A stretch of 64,000 nucleotides of DNA from Chlorophyllum brunneum (Eukaryota; Basidiomycota; Agaricomycetes; Agaricales; Agaricaceae): NCBI GenBank assembly GCA_963576785.1, contig OY756140.1:1426001-1490000 (forward strand), given 5' to 3'. This document shows positions 45,529-57,503 of the stretch, piece after piece. Under the pieces are notes generated by a model. It saw nothing but the letters and a program-made list of their open reading frames with translations, was not told the DNA's origin and ran no database searches. Position 1 is the first letter of the stretch; each line of letters begins with the position of its first letter. The position numbers were made by a program, and so were the translations under genes.

Positions 45529-47256
45529 ATGGTTTCGACCCCTGAGCTCTCTCCTCCCTCCAGCACCACTTCGTCCGACGACGAATACTCTTTCTTTTCT
45601 GCTCTGTCGACCAGCGCATTCTCTCTTACTCTTCAAACACCTTCCCCTATATTTTTGGAATCTCCAAAGATGACAGTGCAATATGATGCACACGATACCC
45701 AAAATCCCATATACCCACTGCCCCGTACCTCCACTCAGACACCGACTTGGGGAAAGGTGCCTATGTCCAGTCCGAAGCCAATAGCTGATCCTCAATCCCA
45801 CCACCAACATAGGAGAGGCGACTCATTACCACATAATCTCCATCGAGACTTTCACAGGCCTAGCCATCCTTCCTGTGTCAAATTCCCAGAAACCCTTCCC
45901 GTATGTCCATGAAGCCTTCAGCCTATTCGTGGCTGAGCTTTTCACGTAGTTAAATAAACCGCAACTCCATGGCCTGCGGTCTCCACATCCCCGCTGTATC
46001 TCCAATACAATGGGCACCGAAGTTCTCATATCTCTTGCTTGGACAGGGGAAATGTCGACGGTCGTATCCGGGTATGTGCCCTCACGAATTGGGAATACGT
46101 ACATGTGGCCCAAGTTCAAAATATCCGATACCGAGATGACTGCAACCCGCAGAACGTCATGGTCTAGTGTGGATGATGGACAAAGTGTCAAAGTTGAGGG
46201 CAAGGATGACGGAGGGATGCATCAGCCTCATCTGAATGACACTTCAAGTCGTCCTTCCCGATCTAAGCGGTGGACCTTGGCTGACGCTATTTCCGATAAT
46301 GGGGTAACAGATGAAAAACTTGTAGAACTCCTCGAAGGACTCCGTCTGCGCCGCTTGCGCTCAACAGAAAGGTCATCCTTTCAGTTTTCATTCGATGCTC
46401 AAACACCAACGCGTGATTCACCAACCTCCGACAACGAACCATCAGACGGAAACGATACGTTTCCTTCGCCACACAGTCTGTTACCCGATGATGTTTCCAA
46501 AGCTTGGTCCACCGCCCGACGAATTCTTCTTGTTTGCCGAGAACTAATTCGGACGGAGCGCCACTACTTCCTGTCTCTCAAGACCCTTTTCAAGGGTGAA
46601 ACTCAAACACCCCCTTCTTCCCTTATGTTACTCCGACTTCCTGCCCTTATAAACGCCAGCGGCCGGTTCCTGGAGCTGATGGAAATAAATCCCAGTGCCC
46701 TGGGTATCTGCGCTGCATTTATAAAAATGTATGAGCTATTGGAGGAGGCGTTTGTGCAATGGTGCGAAGTTGTTGGGGAGTTCTTTACCACCAACCCGGG
46801 CGGCACCTCGAAGTCTTCAGTCAAACGTTCCAACAGCGTTCCCCCCGGGTCCGGTACCCTTGTCGGAGACAAGAGTTCAAGTATGCTGACCAAACGTGTT
46901 GGATCGTGGGGCAAGAAGATGCATTCAAAAACCCTCACCATTGATGATATTACCTCTTTGATTGCTCGCAATATCAAAGGCGATCCGCAGCATAAAACCC
47001 CAGTCAGAGATTTAGCTATTATGCCGACACAGCGAATCACCCGCTATGTTCTCCTGTTTAAGGGTGACTAGATATGCATTTCTAATTTGAATATTATAGA
47101 GCACTGATCGCATTTGCTATAGATCTTTTGATCCACTCCCCTCCTCCTGACACTCAAGTCACTATTGAGCATGCCGCCGAAGCGGCGATGATGTTAGCCC
47201 AGAAGGCTGATAGAGCCCAAGATCATGTCGCGTTTCACATGACTTTCCCTACATGA
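45529..47256 (+). CDS. RhoGEF with Dbl-homology domain and no visible PH domain
   Basis: Guanine nucleotide exchange factor for a Rho/Cdc42 GTPase. Model: join(45529..45900,45950..47063,47123..47256), 539 aa. Residues 1-300 are Ser/Pro-rich. The DH domain follows: KAWSTARRILLVCRELIRTE and RHYFLSLKTLFKG (CR1), NASGRFLELMEINPSALGIC, AFVQWCEVVGEFF, and PTQRITRYVLLFKDLLIHSP (CR3, the signature helix). It ends EAAMMLAQKADRAQDHVAFH soon after the DH domain. The last intron (47064-47122) is set by the need for Asp-Leu-Leu after the signature helix. A PH domain normally follows DH. None is found before the stop or in the next few hundred bases, so the protein may be naturally short or the 3' end mis-modelled. 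Confidence 0.85.
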
Positions 47257-47899
47257 TCAAATATGTCAGTATGTGATTTATGCAGCTGAACCCCCATTTC
47301 TATATATCAAATTGATATGGTGCTTTTGGACCTTGGCCTTGGTACTCGAGTACCAGGATTGACAACATCATAAACCTACAAATAGAAGTAATCATCCTTG
47401 AAGCTCGAGGCCTGATCGATGATCCCTGGTGCATCCCCAGTATGCCACGATGGTGTCGGCTTGTAAAACCAAAGCTGTAATATGGGTGTTCTCCTGGTAC
47501 ACGGATGTCCTGTGATGAGAGCATCACCCAATCTGCATATCCTTGTATGAATTATGTGCAATTCGGAGATTCTCGCCGACTGGGGGAAGGACAGTGGGAA
47601 TGCGTTGTGAGAAAAGGTTAATCCTAATAAGCGTGCAGTACACATCATGACGCGAATGATTCTTCGTGCCACCACTAATGTCGTTTTGGCTACTTCTCTT
47701 TAGCAAGCCTCCCAGGGACCGCTCCAGACTATCACAACCTTTGGTAGCCCATCGTAAATAATCCTATACACACTCACGAAACCCGTATGGATATACCCTG
47801 CCATGCCTCAAAGTTGGTGGGCTAAGTAGACGCCTTGCAAAGAGATATGGGACTGTCATGTGTTCACAGCAGATGCACATAATTCCTGAAGCGATATAA
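47257..47899. other. intergenic
   Basis: 643 bp between the RhoGEF and the monooxygenase on the same strand. I looked for a PH domain continuation and found none. The open frames have no recognisable product. Confidence 0.5.
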
Positions 47900-50553
47900 A
47901 TGCACTTAGGCCTAGAGAACGGAACTCAAAAGACCTTCCCACTCACATCATCCTCGGACCCGCTCTCCCACCACCCAACAGACCTTATGCCGGAATATAA
48001 ACTTGGAAACTTTTGTGTCGATGAACCACGTCCTATGAAGGTCGTAGTCATTGGCGCGGGCTATAGTGGTAGGTTGCTAACATGTCCCGCAAAGAACTTA
48101 ATACTGAAGGTTTTCATAAGGCATTATTTCAGGAATTCGGTGTGTAATTCTCTGAGAGCCTACTGATCATTGTGGTTACGATTAAGCGATTAGCCTCCGG
48201 CAAAAGGTCAAGAACGTTGACCTTACCATCTACGAAGCGCACGACGACGTTGGTGGCACCTGGCTTGTGAATAAGTATCCTGTGTGTTTGGTTGATGGTA
48301 GCTACTACCCGACGTACCTAACTTGAATCGCAGGGTTTGGCTTGCGACATTCCCTCGCACTGCGTAAGTTACACAACGTATGGTCAATGACAGCTATACT
48401 CAGCTTGTGCATTTTCCAGTATCAACTAACCTTTGAGAACAAGGCAAGCGACACCGGTCCTTTGTGCATAAGCTTTATGGTCAATGCGACCTCACATTAG
48501 AGAGATTGGTCCAAGTTCTATGCATCCGGTCCAGAAATTCGTGGATATATCCAAGGAGTCGTCAACAAGTTCAAGCTAAACCCATTTATCAAACTACAAC
48601 ACCGCGTGACTAGTATACGTTATGATGAGGCCTCTGGAAAGTGGATTATCTCCGTCATCCGACCGGCCTTAGACAATGGAAAAGAGACAGAGGTCATTCG
48701 GGACATCGCAGATGTCGTGATCCCTGCCGTTGGGAATCTCAGGATCCCAGCGTGGCCTGATATCCACGGACTTAATACCTTCCAGGGTGAACTCATCCAT
48801 AGTGCAGAATGGCGGACTCAGGAAGGAGAAGGCGTATGGGAGGATACCGTCAAGACCTGGGGCGAAAAACGTGTCGGAGTCATCGGTGTGGTAAGTCGCT
48901 TCGACAATCACTCCGCTAAAGGATGTAAACCCGTCTCGGTGCATGAAGGGCTCCTCAAGTATTCAGATTGTTCCAAGCTTGCAACCCCGCGTTAGACATT
49001 TGGTGAACTTTGTCCGCGGAAAGACGTGGATCTCTGGTACATTCTTGCACGAGAAGCAACTAGAGCTCTCAGGAGGTGAAAATACGTCAAACTGTGAGTT
49101 GTAAATTATGCACAGATACTTCAAGTACAGTCAGGTAGCTCATACACTGGGATTAGATGAATTCGGGGAGAAAGATTTTGAACGGTTCAAGGACGACCAT
49201 CGCTACCAGGAATGGCGTCGCAATCTCGAGAATAGCCTCAACGTGGGTCCCAAAAATGCAGCTTCTGGCACCATAACATGTTATACTGATACAGGCGGCG
49301 CATCTTGCTACCCTGCATGGACACCCAATTCAAAAATTCGCACAAGACGAATTCAGGAAGGATATGCTCAAACGCCTCTCTAAAAAACCTTGGATTGCAG
49401 ATCATCGTAAGGAGTTTCCCCCTGGTGTCACCAATCATCCTGAAGTTCACGGGCAGTCATTCCCGATTTTGTTATTGCATGTCGCCGCTTGACACCTGGG
49501 CCCGGTTATCTTGAAGCGCTTTGCGAGGACAATGTTGGTCGCAAAGCGATGTTGTGCACATTTAACCCCCCTAACATACCTGCAGTGTGACTTTGTTCCT
49601 ACACCCATTAAGCAGGTCTTACCTATGGGTATCGAGACCGTCGACGGCAATATTCAAGAACTCGATGTAATCATCTGTGCTACTGGTAAGTTATTCGTTG
49701 TCTCGGGTTGCAAGGTGCGACTGTGTTCCTCTCCCTAGGGTTCGATACCTCGTGCAAATATGGCTTCCCCATCGTCGGTCGCGCCGGCACTGACCTGGCT
49801 GACAAGTACACTCCATATCCAAAAACTTATCTTGGTATTGCTGCCGACGGATTCCCCAACTTTTTCCATGTTTTGGGACCCAACTCCGCTGTCGGCGCTG
49901 GATCCTTACTGCTTCTTATAGAGCGCCAAGTTGAATACATAGTCCAGGTCATCTTGAAGATACAACGTGAACGCCTGAAGAGCATGGAAGTGAAGGTCGA
50001 AGCTGTTGATGACTTCGATCAATATTTGGAGGTGCGAGTTTAGCATCTGCGGTAGGAAAGGACGCTCATTTCGAGTGATAGAGCTACTTTCCCAAGGTCT
50101 GGATACTCTCATATGAAGGTGATTTGATGACTCTCATGGCATCATATAGACGGTCTTTGCCCAAAAATGTCGCTCATGGTATAAAGCAGGCAAAGCAGCT
50201 GAAGGTCGGATTGTCGCCCTCTGGCCAGGTGAGCACCGGCTCTTGGCTCAGAAGGGGGATACATGATTCACCTTTCTTTCGCGCCCAGGTTCGCCTTTGC
50301 ATGCCGTTAAGGCTCTTCAACACCCTCGTTGGGAAGACTTTAGGTACGAAGAATTGGATGGCGACACCAAAAACCGTTTCTACTTTCTTGGAGATGGTAA
50401 CACTACAGCCGATGTAAACCCTGAGGAAGACAGTTCGTGGCTCCCGCTGCCACCTTCAGACTTTATTTTGATGGCATCATTGTAGGAGCCTGGTACCTCC
50501 TCCCCGAGAACATTGATTACCCTCCGGGTGAGTATCCTTCTGGTTCGCAATGA
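47900..50553 (+). CDS. FAD-dependent Baeyer-Villiger-type monooxygenase
   Basis: NADPH/FAD oxygenase that inserts oxygen next to a ketone. Model: join(47900..48068,48133..48139,48194..48281,48334..48363,48420..48443,48501..48890,48949..49093,49157..49242,49295..49406,49457..49533,49586..49685,49739..50031,50082..50096,50150..50228,50289..50432,50486..50553), 608 aa. The FAD-binding motif is VVVIGAGYSGIRLRQK, where the second Gly and Ile come partly from a 7-nt exon. GGTWLVNKYPGLACDIPSH follows. The BVMO fingerprint FxGxxxHxxxW reads FQGELIHSAEW. The NADPH Rossmann motif is VGVIGVGSSSIQIV, then VIICATG. The C-terminus includes CRSWYKAGKAAEGRIVALWP and DRAWYLLPENIDYPP. A further 3' intron at about 50528 could alter the last residues. 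Substrate unknown; no biosynthetic cluster surrounds it. Confidence 0.9.
48133..48139 (+). other. 7-nt micro-exon in the monooxygenase gene
   Basis: GAATTCG lies between a TTTCAG acceptor and a GTGTGT donor. It completes Gly, supplies Ile and starts Arg in GYSGIRLRQK of the FAD-binding motif. Confidence 0.8.
48444..48500 (+). other. GC-AG intron (monooxygenase)
   Basis: The exon ends AACAAG and the intron begins GCAAGC, a good AG|GCAAGT match. Splicing gives YQLTFENKRDWSKFYASG, the family sequence. Confidence 0.85.
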
Positions 50554-50765
50554 GCTTAAACTCAGGCCAACCACGATACAGTCCCGTCAGATTGAACCGG
50601 ATATATAAATGTATTCCTGTGGGACCCCCCGACAGTATCAGTTGAATCAGCACTCGGGCGCATTCAGGAGGGTCCACTGTAACGATACCCTAATTTTGTA
50701 AAATCTACCAAAGGCTGGTGTTTATACAATAGGCACCAAACAGTGAAACAGTGAAGACAAGTCAG

Positions 50766-53725
50766 TCAGAACATCCCTTCTCTCTGAGGGACGACGCTCT
50801 TGGGCGTTTGTTGCCCGCCACTACCACCAAGTTGACTCCCAGGCCTATTAGCTGACCTAGGAGGTAACGATGGATTGGTTCGCACCGATCTGGCCCTCAT
50901 ACTTCCTCCGGGACTTGTCGTATCCCAGTCCCTTTCTGCCTCTCCATGTCGGCCCCTCACGGGACCGAAATGTCCTGCACTACTGGGCGGCGATCTTGGT
51001 CTCCTCACGGAAATGCCCAAGCCCGTGATGGGTGCCGAGATGGGAGGGGCCATGGCAGAAGTAGGTGTCAGGGGTATGGGTGCGGGAAGTACGCTGACGT
51101 TGGCAGATGCAGGTACAGCACCAGGCGTGCGACTGCGGCTGGGGTATGAAGATGGGGGATATACTGATGCAGAGGATGGTAGTGGTTGCGGTGTTTTGCT
51201 TGTGGGCACGATGTCGGCGGGTGGTGGTGTCGCATCTCTTGGACTGCTCGGCTCTCTGAATGCAGATGGGGGCGCTGGTGAACGACGTCGGGTCGGTGGT
51301 GGTGGTGCTGAAAGTGTTGGTGGTGGTGGTGGCGGTGGTAGCTGCTGAATTGAAGACGGTTCTTTCTCCTCGGGCTGTGATCGAGGGGAAGGGGTGCGTT
51401 GATTGGTGTCAGGTTGCCTAAGGAGTGATGACAGATCGCCTTGTCTGGACAATCGATGCTCGGCAAATGAAAAATGTGTTGACCCTTTGTTGATTTCTTT
51501 TGGTTTTTCAATCAAAAGCTGGTCGAGCAGGTAGCGGAAATCAAGGCCATGTTCTTGGAGAAGCTGAGGCTTCCATTAGCCGCCGGGAGAAACTTTAACA
51601 AGACAGATATACCTTGCGTCCCTGCATTTGTGCGATAGCAATGGCCTCTTGTACAACACCAGGTTCTACATCTGCGGTGTACACTTGTTTCCTGAACATA
51701 TCTGCGAACGTTCTGAGCTGATCTTGAGCCCACACGACGAGGGCTAAATATGAGTAAGATTAAAAGGCAAATCTGGATACTTGTGGTCACGTACTGCTCG
51801 TCGATTCGTTATCCTTGAAGCTTGCCAAATACCAATCCGCAGTATGTTTGATTCCAGTGAACCAAACGATGCTAAGGTCCCCAACGTAAGCATTGATGTC
51901 CCCTTCAAATCGGATTCTCCTCATCAACCCTGTGATTACACTCGTCCGCATCTCCAAGTACGTTTTACGCGCAGCCGCCCCCACTTTCAATCGTATAAGA
52001 AGGGAAATAAGCGTGATACAGATGGTTTTCTTGTTGGAAGGCATTGATAGCGATAACAGTAGGGCAGCCGTCAGTTGGTTTGTCAGGTTTGGGAGCTTAG
52101 TCTGCAGAGCCGGTGTGGTCGACAGGCGGGCTTGGCCTGTTCCAGGATAAATATAGTTCTACACAACACGGGAGGAAAACGTACCTTGCTCGATAAGATT
52201 AACTGCTTTTGTCCACTCGCGCAGAGCGATTGCCACAGTTAAATCATCAGACCATTCTGCTATCCATCGAGCATCCTTCTCGGCCTTTGCTTTTGCATCA
52301 TCGACCTCACTAGCACCAGGCAAATCGCCACCCCGTCGTGCAAGATCAGCCATCCATTCAGGCATTGGGGGCGCCACGGAACTTCTCTGATGTAGTCATT
52401 AGTTGCGCTCGAAGGGTATAAAAAAATCGACAAACATCACCACCCTGCCACATGCTCTTTCGGCGTTCATGTTCACCCTCGCGCTCCTTCCGTCTCTTGG
52501 CAGCCAATTCATCTGCGGCTTGCCTGAATTGTGTAAGAAGAGATTTCTTATCTGCGACAGTGTCCGTTCGATACACGTGAGTCACTTTGTCTTGGCGAAT
52601 TTTGAAAACGTTAGTCATATCTGTGCAATAATCAGAGGAAGTTGGGGTGGAAGCAGGAATGGGAGAGCGTACTTGGTGAATCCTTAGTATCGAGAACCAG
52701 CATATCGTTGAGAGGCCAACATTTGCCTGCGACAAGTTTCCCTTCATTCGCTGTGGATCCAGGATCACCCCCACCGGCATTTCTTCTTCTCCTGCGAGCA
52801 ACCAAAACGGCGTCGTCGAGAATGACAAATTTGACCTTGCCAACGACCCTATAAGTTGCAGCATTAAGACTGTAGACACCCTCCATCTCGCCGACGACAT
52901 GTCGGCCGGGAGTGGTTGGGACGAGTTTGGCCGCGCCTTCGATGGAGGCATGTAGAGCTTGCATCTGGTTGAAATACAGGACACGGAGATCGGCAACAGA
53001 GGAACGTTTGTAGGTAGACAAGGTTCCGGTGCTTGAGGAGGTAGGGTCGGGAATATGCAGCATGGAAGGCATGGACTTGTATTCAGAGAGAAGATCTTTG
53101 AGTTCCAGCATTTCGTTTTCGAGAACGGAGATTTCCTTTGAGATGAGGACGAATTCCGCATAGCTGAAGTTGGAATCAGTTGTCTGCGACGGGGATTGGA
53201 AGCGGAGAATACTTTTTGAAGACGGAGCGTTGGAGGTCAGATGCTGTGTCGTTCTTAGCTACGCGCAGAGACGACTGGAGGCTTTTGAGTTCGGCCTCTG
53301 TTGAGTTGGAAAGCTTGAGCTTAATGACTGTATGTGCTTCAGCATATGCCCTGAGACGGATAGGAGGACGTACAGGCGCCAGGATCGAAGACTTCGGAGC
53401 TGAGGAGTTTCTTGTCGTCGGCTGAGATGGTGCCGTCTTGGGGCTTGGATAGTTTATCTGGAAGGCTGTCGTCTTGTCTATAGGGATCTCTGGTGCGGAG
53501 GAGCGAGGGAGAGGAAGTTCCTGGGAGGGGGGGGACTGTTGGAACCGGGCTGAGTTGAGTAGGGCCGGAAATGTCTGCATAGCGCATGGACATGCGCTTC
53601 TTGATTTTGTCGTCGACGCGGGACTTGCGTGCATCGCGGGCGGAGTGTTTTGAGAGCTTGCTGGGTGGGCGGTGGGGAGGCTTGCGCGGGGGTTCTGAGG
53701 GGCGGCGGGTGCGGAGGGAGTCCAT
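50766..53725 (-). CDS. EXO84: Exocyst complex subunit EXO84
   Basis: Tethers secretory vesicles at sites of polarised growth. Model (minus): 53725..53374, 53336..53213, 53163..52673, 52620..52436, 52386..52185, 52136..51795, 51743..51613, 51563..50766; 874 aa. An N-terminal Arg-rich segment (SKLSKHSARDARKSRVDDKI) precedes the vesicle-tethering helices (AELKSLQSSLRVAKNDTASD, EISVLENEMLELKDLLSEYK). The PH-like domain is GRHVVGEMEGVYSLNAATYR then KVKFVILDDAVLVARRRR. The cullin-repeat region has AKAEKDARWIAEWSDDLTVA, FTGIKHTADWYLASFKDNES and HGLDFRYLLDQLL. A Pro-rich tail of about 230 residues follows, ending PQREGMF. Exon 5 starts after the 52435-52387 intron (donor GTTTGT), which is the only one of several tried that keeps phase. 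Only 73 bp separate it from the SKT5 start codon. Confidence 0.93.
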
Positions 53726-53798
53726 GGCTGAAAGGAGTCACGCTTGCACAAATAAATAAATTAATAAATATCCGCCTCTCTGTCCACCACCACAACCC
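53726..53798. promoter_or_regulatory. shared divergent promoter, EXO84 / SKT5
   Basis: 73 bp between start codons. It contains an A/T-rich core (AATAAATAAATTAATAAATAT) just before SKT5. Two genes of polarised wall growth share it. Confidence 0.55.
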
Positions 53799-55427
53799 AT
53801 GGAGGCTCCCATCGCCCCCCCTGCCTGGCTTCCTCAGCCCTGGGACTCTGCAAACCACGTCCCGCAGTCCCACCCACGCCCCACAGACGACCTTGAGCAC
53901 TCTCCCGCCCTCTCCAACAACGCCTTCCCCGCTCCAGACGACGACCACGACGACTTCTTCGCTGCCAACCCCTCCCACACCCACCCCGCCCTCCAACCCT
54001 CCTATTCTGCCAACCTTCAGCCAGAGCAACACCACATTCCCTACCAGAACGCCAGCTCCGTAGCAACACAATCTATCCGTGCCCCCTCACCCCCTCCCAA
54101 TGGCCCAATCCTCGACCACTCCCACCTCCGCCCTGGGAAGCAGGCCGCTCTCCTCTCTCATGAACGTACCCTGGAGCTTTACCGTGCAAATGCCAAGAAA
54201 ACCCAGGATCCCGACCTTCAGTTCGAGTTCGCCGTTTTCATGATCGATGCCTCGAAATCCCTTCCCATTCCACCCAATACACCGGGTAACCTCCTGCAAG
54301 TAGAAAAGGCTTTGGAAAAGCGCGAAGATCTCATTCGTGAAGCAACATCGCTTTTGAAGCGATTGGCTGACAGAGGCCATCCCGCCAGCCAATATTTCCT
54401 AGCTGACTGCTACGCTAACGGCATCGGAACCGTCAAGGGAAAACAAGACTTTGACCGGGCTTATCCTCTCTTCGTCCTCGCCGCCAAGCACGGCCACCCC
54501 GACGCCGCCTACCGGGCGGGCACCTGCTGTGAAAACGGCTGGGGTTGCCGCAGAGAATCTGCCAAGGCCCTCCAGTTCTTCCGGAAAGCTGCAGCTGCCC
54601 TCCATCCAGGCGCCATGTACCGCCTTGGAATCGCCGAGCTCAACGGTGAACTTGGGCTCTCCAAAAGTCCCAAGGAGGGTGTCAAGTGGCTTAAGAGGAG
54701 CGCTGAACATGCCACAGCCGAATTCCCTCATGCTCTGCACGAGTTGGCATTACTTCATGAACGGGGTATCGACAACGTCGTCTTCGTTGACTATGAATAC
54801 TCAACAGAACTACTGGCACAAGCTGCGGAACTAGGCTATGCTCCGAGCGCATATAGACTCGGCGAGTGCTATGAGTATGGGAAGATGGGCTGCCCCCAAG
54901 ATCCCGCGCTGTCGATCCATTACTATGTGTGTCATACCTTTATCTTCTCAATCTCTCTCACAATTCCTTTGGGTAGAACATCGCTGCGCAGCAAAACCAT
55001 CGAGACGCATGTTTTGCTTTGACGGCATGGTATCTCGTTGGGTCGCCTGGTGTCCTTCCGCAGTCTGACACGGAGGCTTTTCTATGGGCTCAGAAAGCCG
55101 CAGAAGCAGGTCTCGCCAAAGCTATGTACGCTTGTGGATATTTCCTGGAGGTGGGAATTGGAACCCAAGCCAACATGCAAGAGTATGGTGATATTTTTTA
55201 TTGATCCCAAGTGATAATCTCAACGTTATATTCGGCTTAGGGCGATGTCTTATTATAAGCGGGCTGCAGAGAAGGGAGACAAACGTGCGACTCAGCGGTT
55301 AAAGAACTCACAGAATGGACCAATGCATCAACCAGGCGGACCTGGGTCTGTCCTACACCGTGGGCAAGGCGACTCCGACTCGGGAAAGAATGGCAAGGAT
55401 AAAGATAAGGATTGTGTCATCATGTAG
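53799..55427 (+). CDS. SKT5: Skt5/Chs4-type chitin synthase activator with Sel1 repeats and CaaX tail
   Basis: Recruits and activates chitin synthase III at the plasma membrane. Model: join(53799..54926,54977..55182,55241..55427), 506 aa. The first 110 residues are disordered. Sel1-type repeats run from about residue 185, for example GHPASQYFLADCYANGIGT, GHPDAAYRAGTCCENGWGC, LHPGAMYRLGIAELNG, GYAPSAYRLGECYEYGKMGC and GLAKAMYACGYFLEVGIGT. The C-terminus is DKDKDCVIM. CVIM is a CaaX box that predicts farnesylation, as known for yeast Skt5. The length is shorter than the yeast protein mainly because the N-terminal disordered part is short. It is divergent from EXO84. Confidence 0.95.
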
Positions 55428-55887
55428 AGTGCCACAAAGTGGACTTATTTCGGGTACGTGATGTCAGCCGGTAGCACCGAACAGAATCAACTTACTCCAT
55501 GTTCTAGACGGGAAGGTTACATCTAACGAGCTACCCGAGCGAGGTTGGTTTATCTGTCCCACTGTTCATATCCTAGACTTTTTCAGACCCTGGAATCGTA
55601 TTTACCGCTGTCAACCCTCCCCACCTGTTGTTTATTCCACTACCCTGCAGACTATCACCCTCCTTATTAGCCTCTACCTACGCATACATTACATCATGGG
55701 CATATTTACATACTTTCCTTCTTCAGCATTATTGGTCCTGTCCTTTCTACCCATCGTAACATACGTGTACACTTTTTTTCTTGATAATCGCGTATGTCAC
55801 TTCGTATTACATATCAGCACAAGGATATAGATTTCAGATGGACTCTCAAATGTATGTAGCTTCTCGTTGTCGCCCCCGGTCTTGAAA
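55428..55887. other. intergenic between convergent genes
   Basis: 3' flanks of SKT5 and the TatD gene, rich in short T runs. No gene seen. Confidence 0.55.
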
Positions 55888-57446
55888 TCAAGCACCAACT
55901 AATTCCTGTAGCTTGAACAGTTCGACTGTGTTCTTGTATGCCTTCTGTACAATTTTCCAAAAGGGTATCTCTTCTTTCTGCTCACCATTTTCTAGGGCTT
56001 CCTCCTGTGCTTTCCGGTGCAAGCAGTAGACGACCCATGCAACCCCTCCTACAGCGCTGGGTTCATTGCGACCTTTGATGGGTTTCCCCATGGCGAAGCG
56101 CTCGGGTTGTGTCGCAGGTGGATAAAAGATTGAGCGGTAATTGGGTGGGAGTTCATCAAGATGAGGTTTTGAGGCATGCGTGGAGGTACATGAACACCAT
56201 GGTGCATCTGATACAGTTTGAGGGTTACACGGGTTGGTCTTTATATAACGGGTAAACACACCGGTTTCAAACATGATCCACCGAGGAAGAATTGACAGTG
56301 CTGCCTGCAGGTTCTCAGGCGTCTTCAATGAACAGCCATTTAGGCTTTCAAATCAAATTGGTGAATTAGAGAAGTTGTGAGCATATCTGTGACTGACCTG
56401 ATGTGAAAACCCATATTCATCTGTGTCGATACTGTGTCAGCATTATTCCTGAATGAGGACCAGATGGAACCAACGTAGTCCTGTGCTTCTTCTGCTGTCC
56501 CTGTAAAGCTATGAACAACACCTCCTGCACCACCAGTATCTCTACCACCGCTACTCCCGAAACCCTCCTCGATAAGTGTCTGAACTAAATCTGCATGTGC
56601 AGCCCGAGAGTGCAAGAACATTGGGAGGTGATACTTCTTTGCGAGGGATAACTGCATTCGAAAATATTTTTTCTGAATGTCTATCGGTGCGTGGTGCGTG
56701 CGGTCATAATCTGTTTCACGGAGGCTGAAATGCTGAGTGCTGGATGGGTGTTACTGGGGACAAGAACGTACCTAGACCCAGCTCTCCGAGGGCAACTACC
56801 CTTCCTGGACCCGTTAGATTCTCCGAAATGAGATTTTCTAGATCCCTAAGGTATGCTTCAGGGCCATTCTTGTGTTTCTCGAAATCAGTGGAGCGGGTAG
56901 GGTGACAGCCCACAGTGGCGTAAAAACCTGGGAGGCATGTTCATACACTTCAACTAAAAGATGGTTTGCCTCGATGGACATTGGCTCGGAACTGCTGACC
57001 GTGCTCTTTGGCTAGTTGGATGGCATGACGAGATTCACGTAGGCTTGTCCCTGTGATGATCAGCGATTTGACGCCTGCAGTTTGACAGCGCTTTTTCATT
57101 TCTTCAAGATCATCTGGAGAATGTATTTTGGGATCAGAATGGGTTATGGGCAGTGGGAAGGTCTCGGACCTTCATGCTTCTGTCTTCCGTGGTAGACTCC
57201 GCGAAAGACGGGGTCAGTGAGGTTTACTACCCGACGTCAGCTGTGGGAGATAATTCAAGATCGGGAAAGCACAACCTGCGATATCTGTAGATGTGTGAGT
57301 TGGGCCGGGAGTAGGGGGACAGGGAGGATGGACTGGCCGATGAAACGGAGGTGTTGGGGGGCAACGGGATTGCTGGTGTTTGTATTTGGGACCACAGTGA
57401 CTGGCATGCTGGGATGAAGAGAGTTTACAGATCGCGGTTGCGTCAT
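55888..57446 (-). CDS. TatD-family deoxyribonuclease
   Basis: Metal-dependent 3'-5' exonuclease linked to DNA fragmentation and repair. Model (minus): 57446..57338, 57284..57276, 57226..57170, 57113..57000, 56927..56772, 56710..56475, 56420..56398, 56344..56262, 56207..55888; 368 aa. The TatD sequence runs [118 protein letters not shown] and MFETDAPWCS. The metal ligands are His in GCHP, Glu in GELGLDYDR, His in LHSR, His in VVHSFTG and Asp in ETDAPW. The first motif's usual His appears as Asn (VNLTD), as in other eukaryotic TatD. Exon 2 has 9 nt. The first intron uses a GC donor and is the least certain. A start at 57407 is also possible. Confidence 0.88.
57285..57337 (-). other. GC-AG intron (TatD gene)
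   Basis: The exon ends TTCATCG and the intron begins GCCAGT. Removal, plus the 9-nt exon ATATCGCAG, gives [14 protein letters not shown], the expected TatD N-terminus. The donor match is weak. Confidence 0.6.
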
Positions 57447-57503
57447 AGATCACCTACTTATGTACCGGCCGGGTCCACCGCCCCTCTTGTCCTCCCTGCA
57501 ACA
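57447..57503. promoter_or_regulatory. shared divergent promoter, TatD / thiolase
   Basis: 57 bp between start codons (96 bp if TatD starts at 57407), the tightest pair in the window. The 5' leaders must overlap or be very short. Confidence 0.5.

Noticed and set aside
50433..50485. Monooxygenase stop at 50485 (ending LMASL)
   Set aside because: Splicing a GTTCGT donor at 50433 joins EED to RAWYLLPENIDYPP, the usual end of this family, so the earlier stop is intronic.
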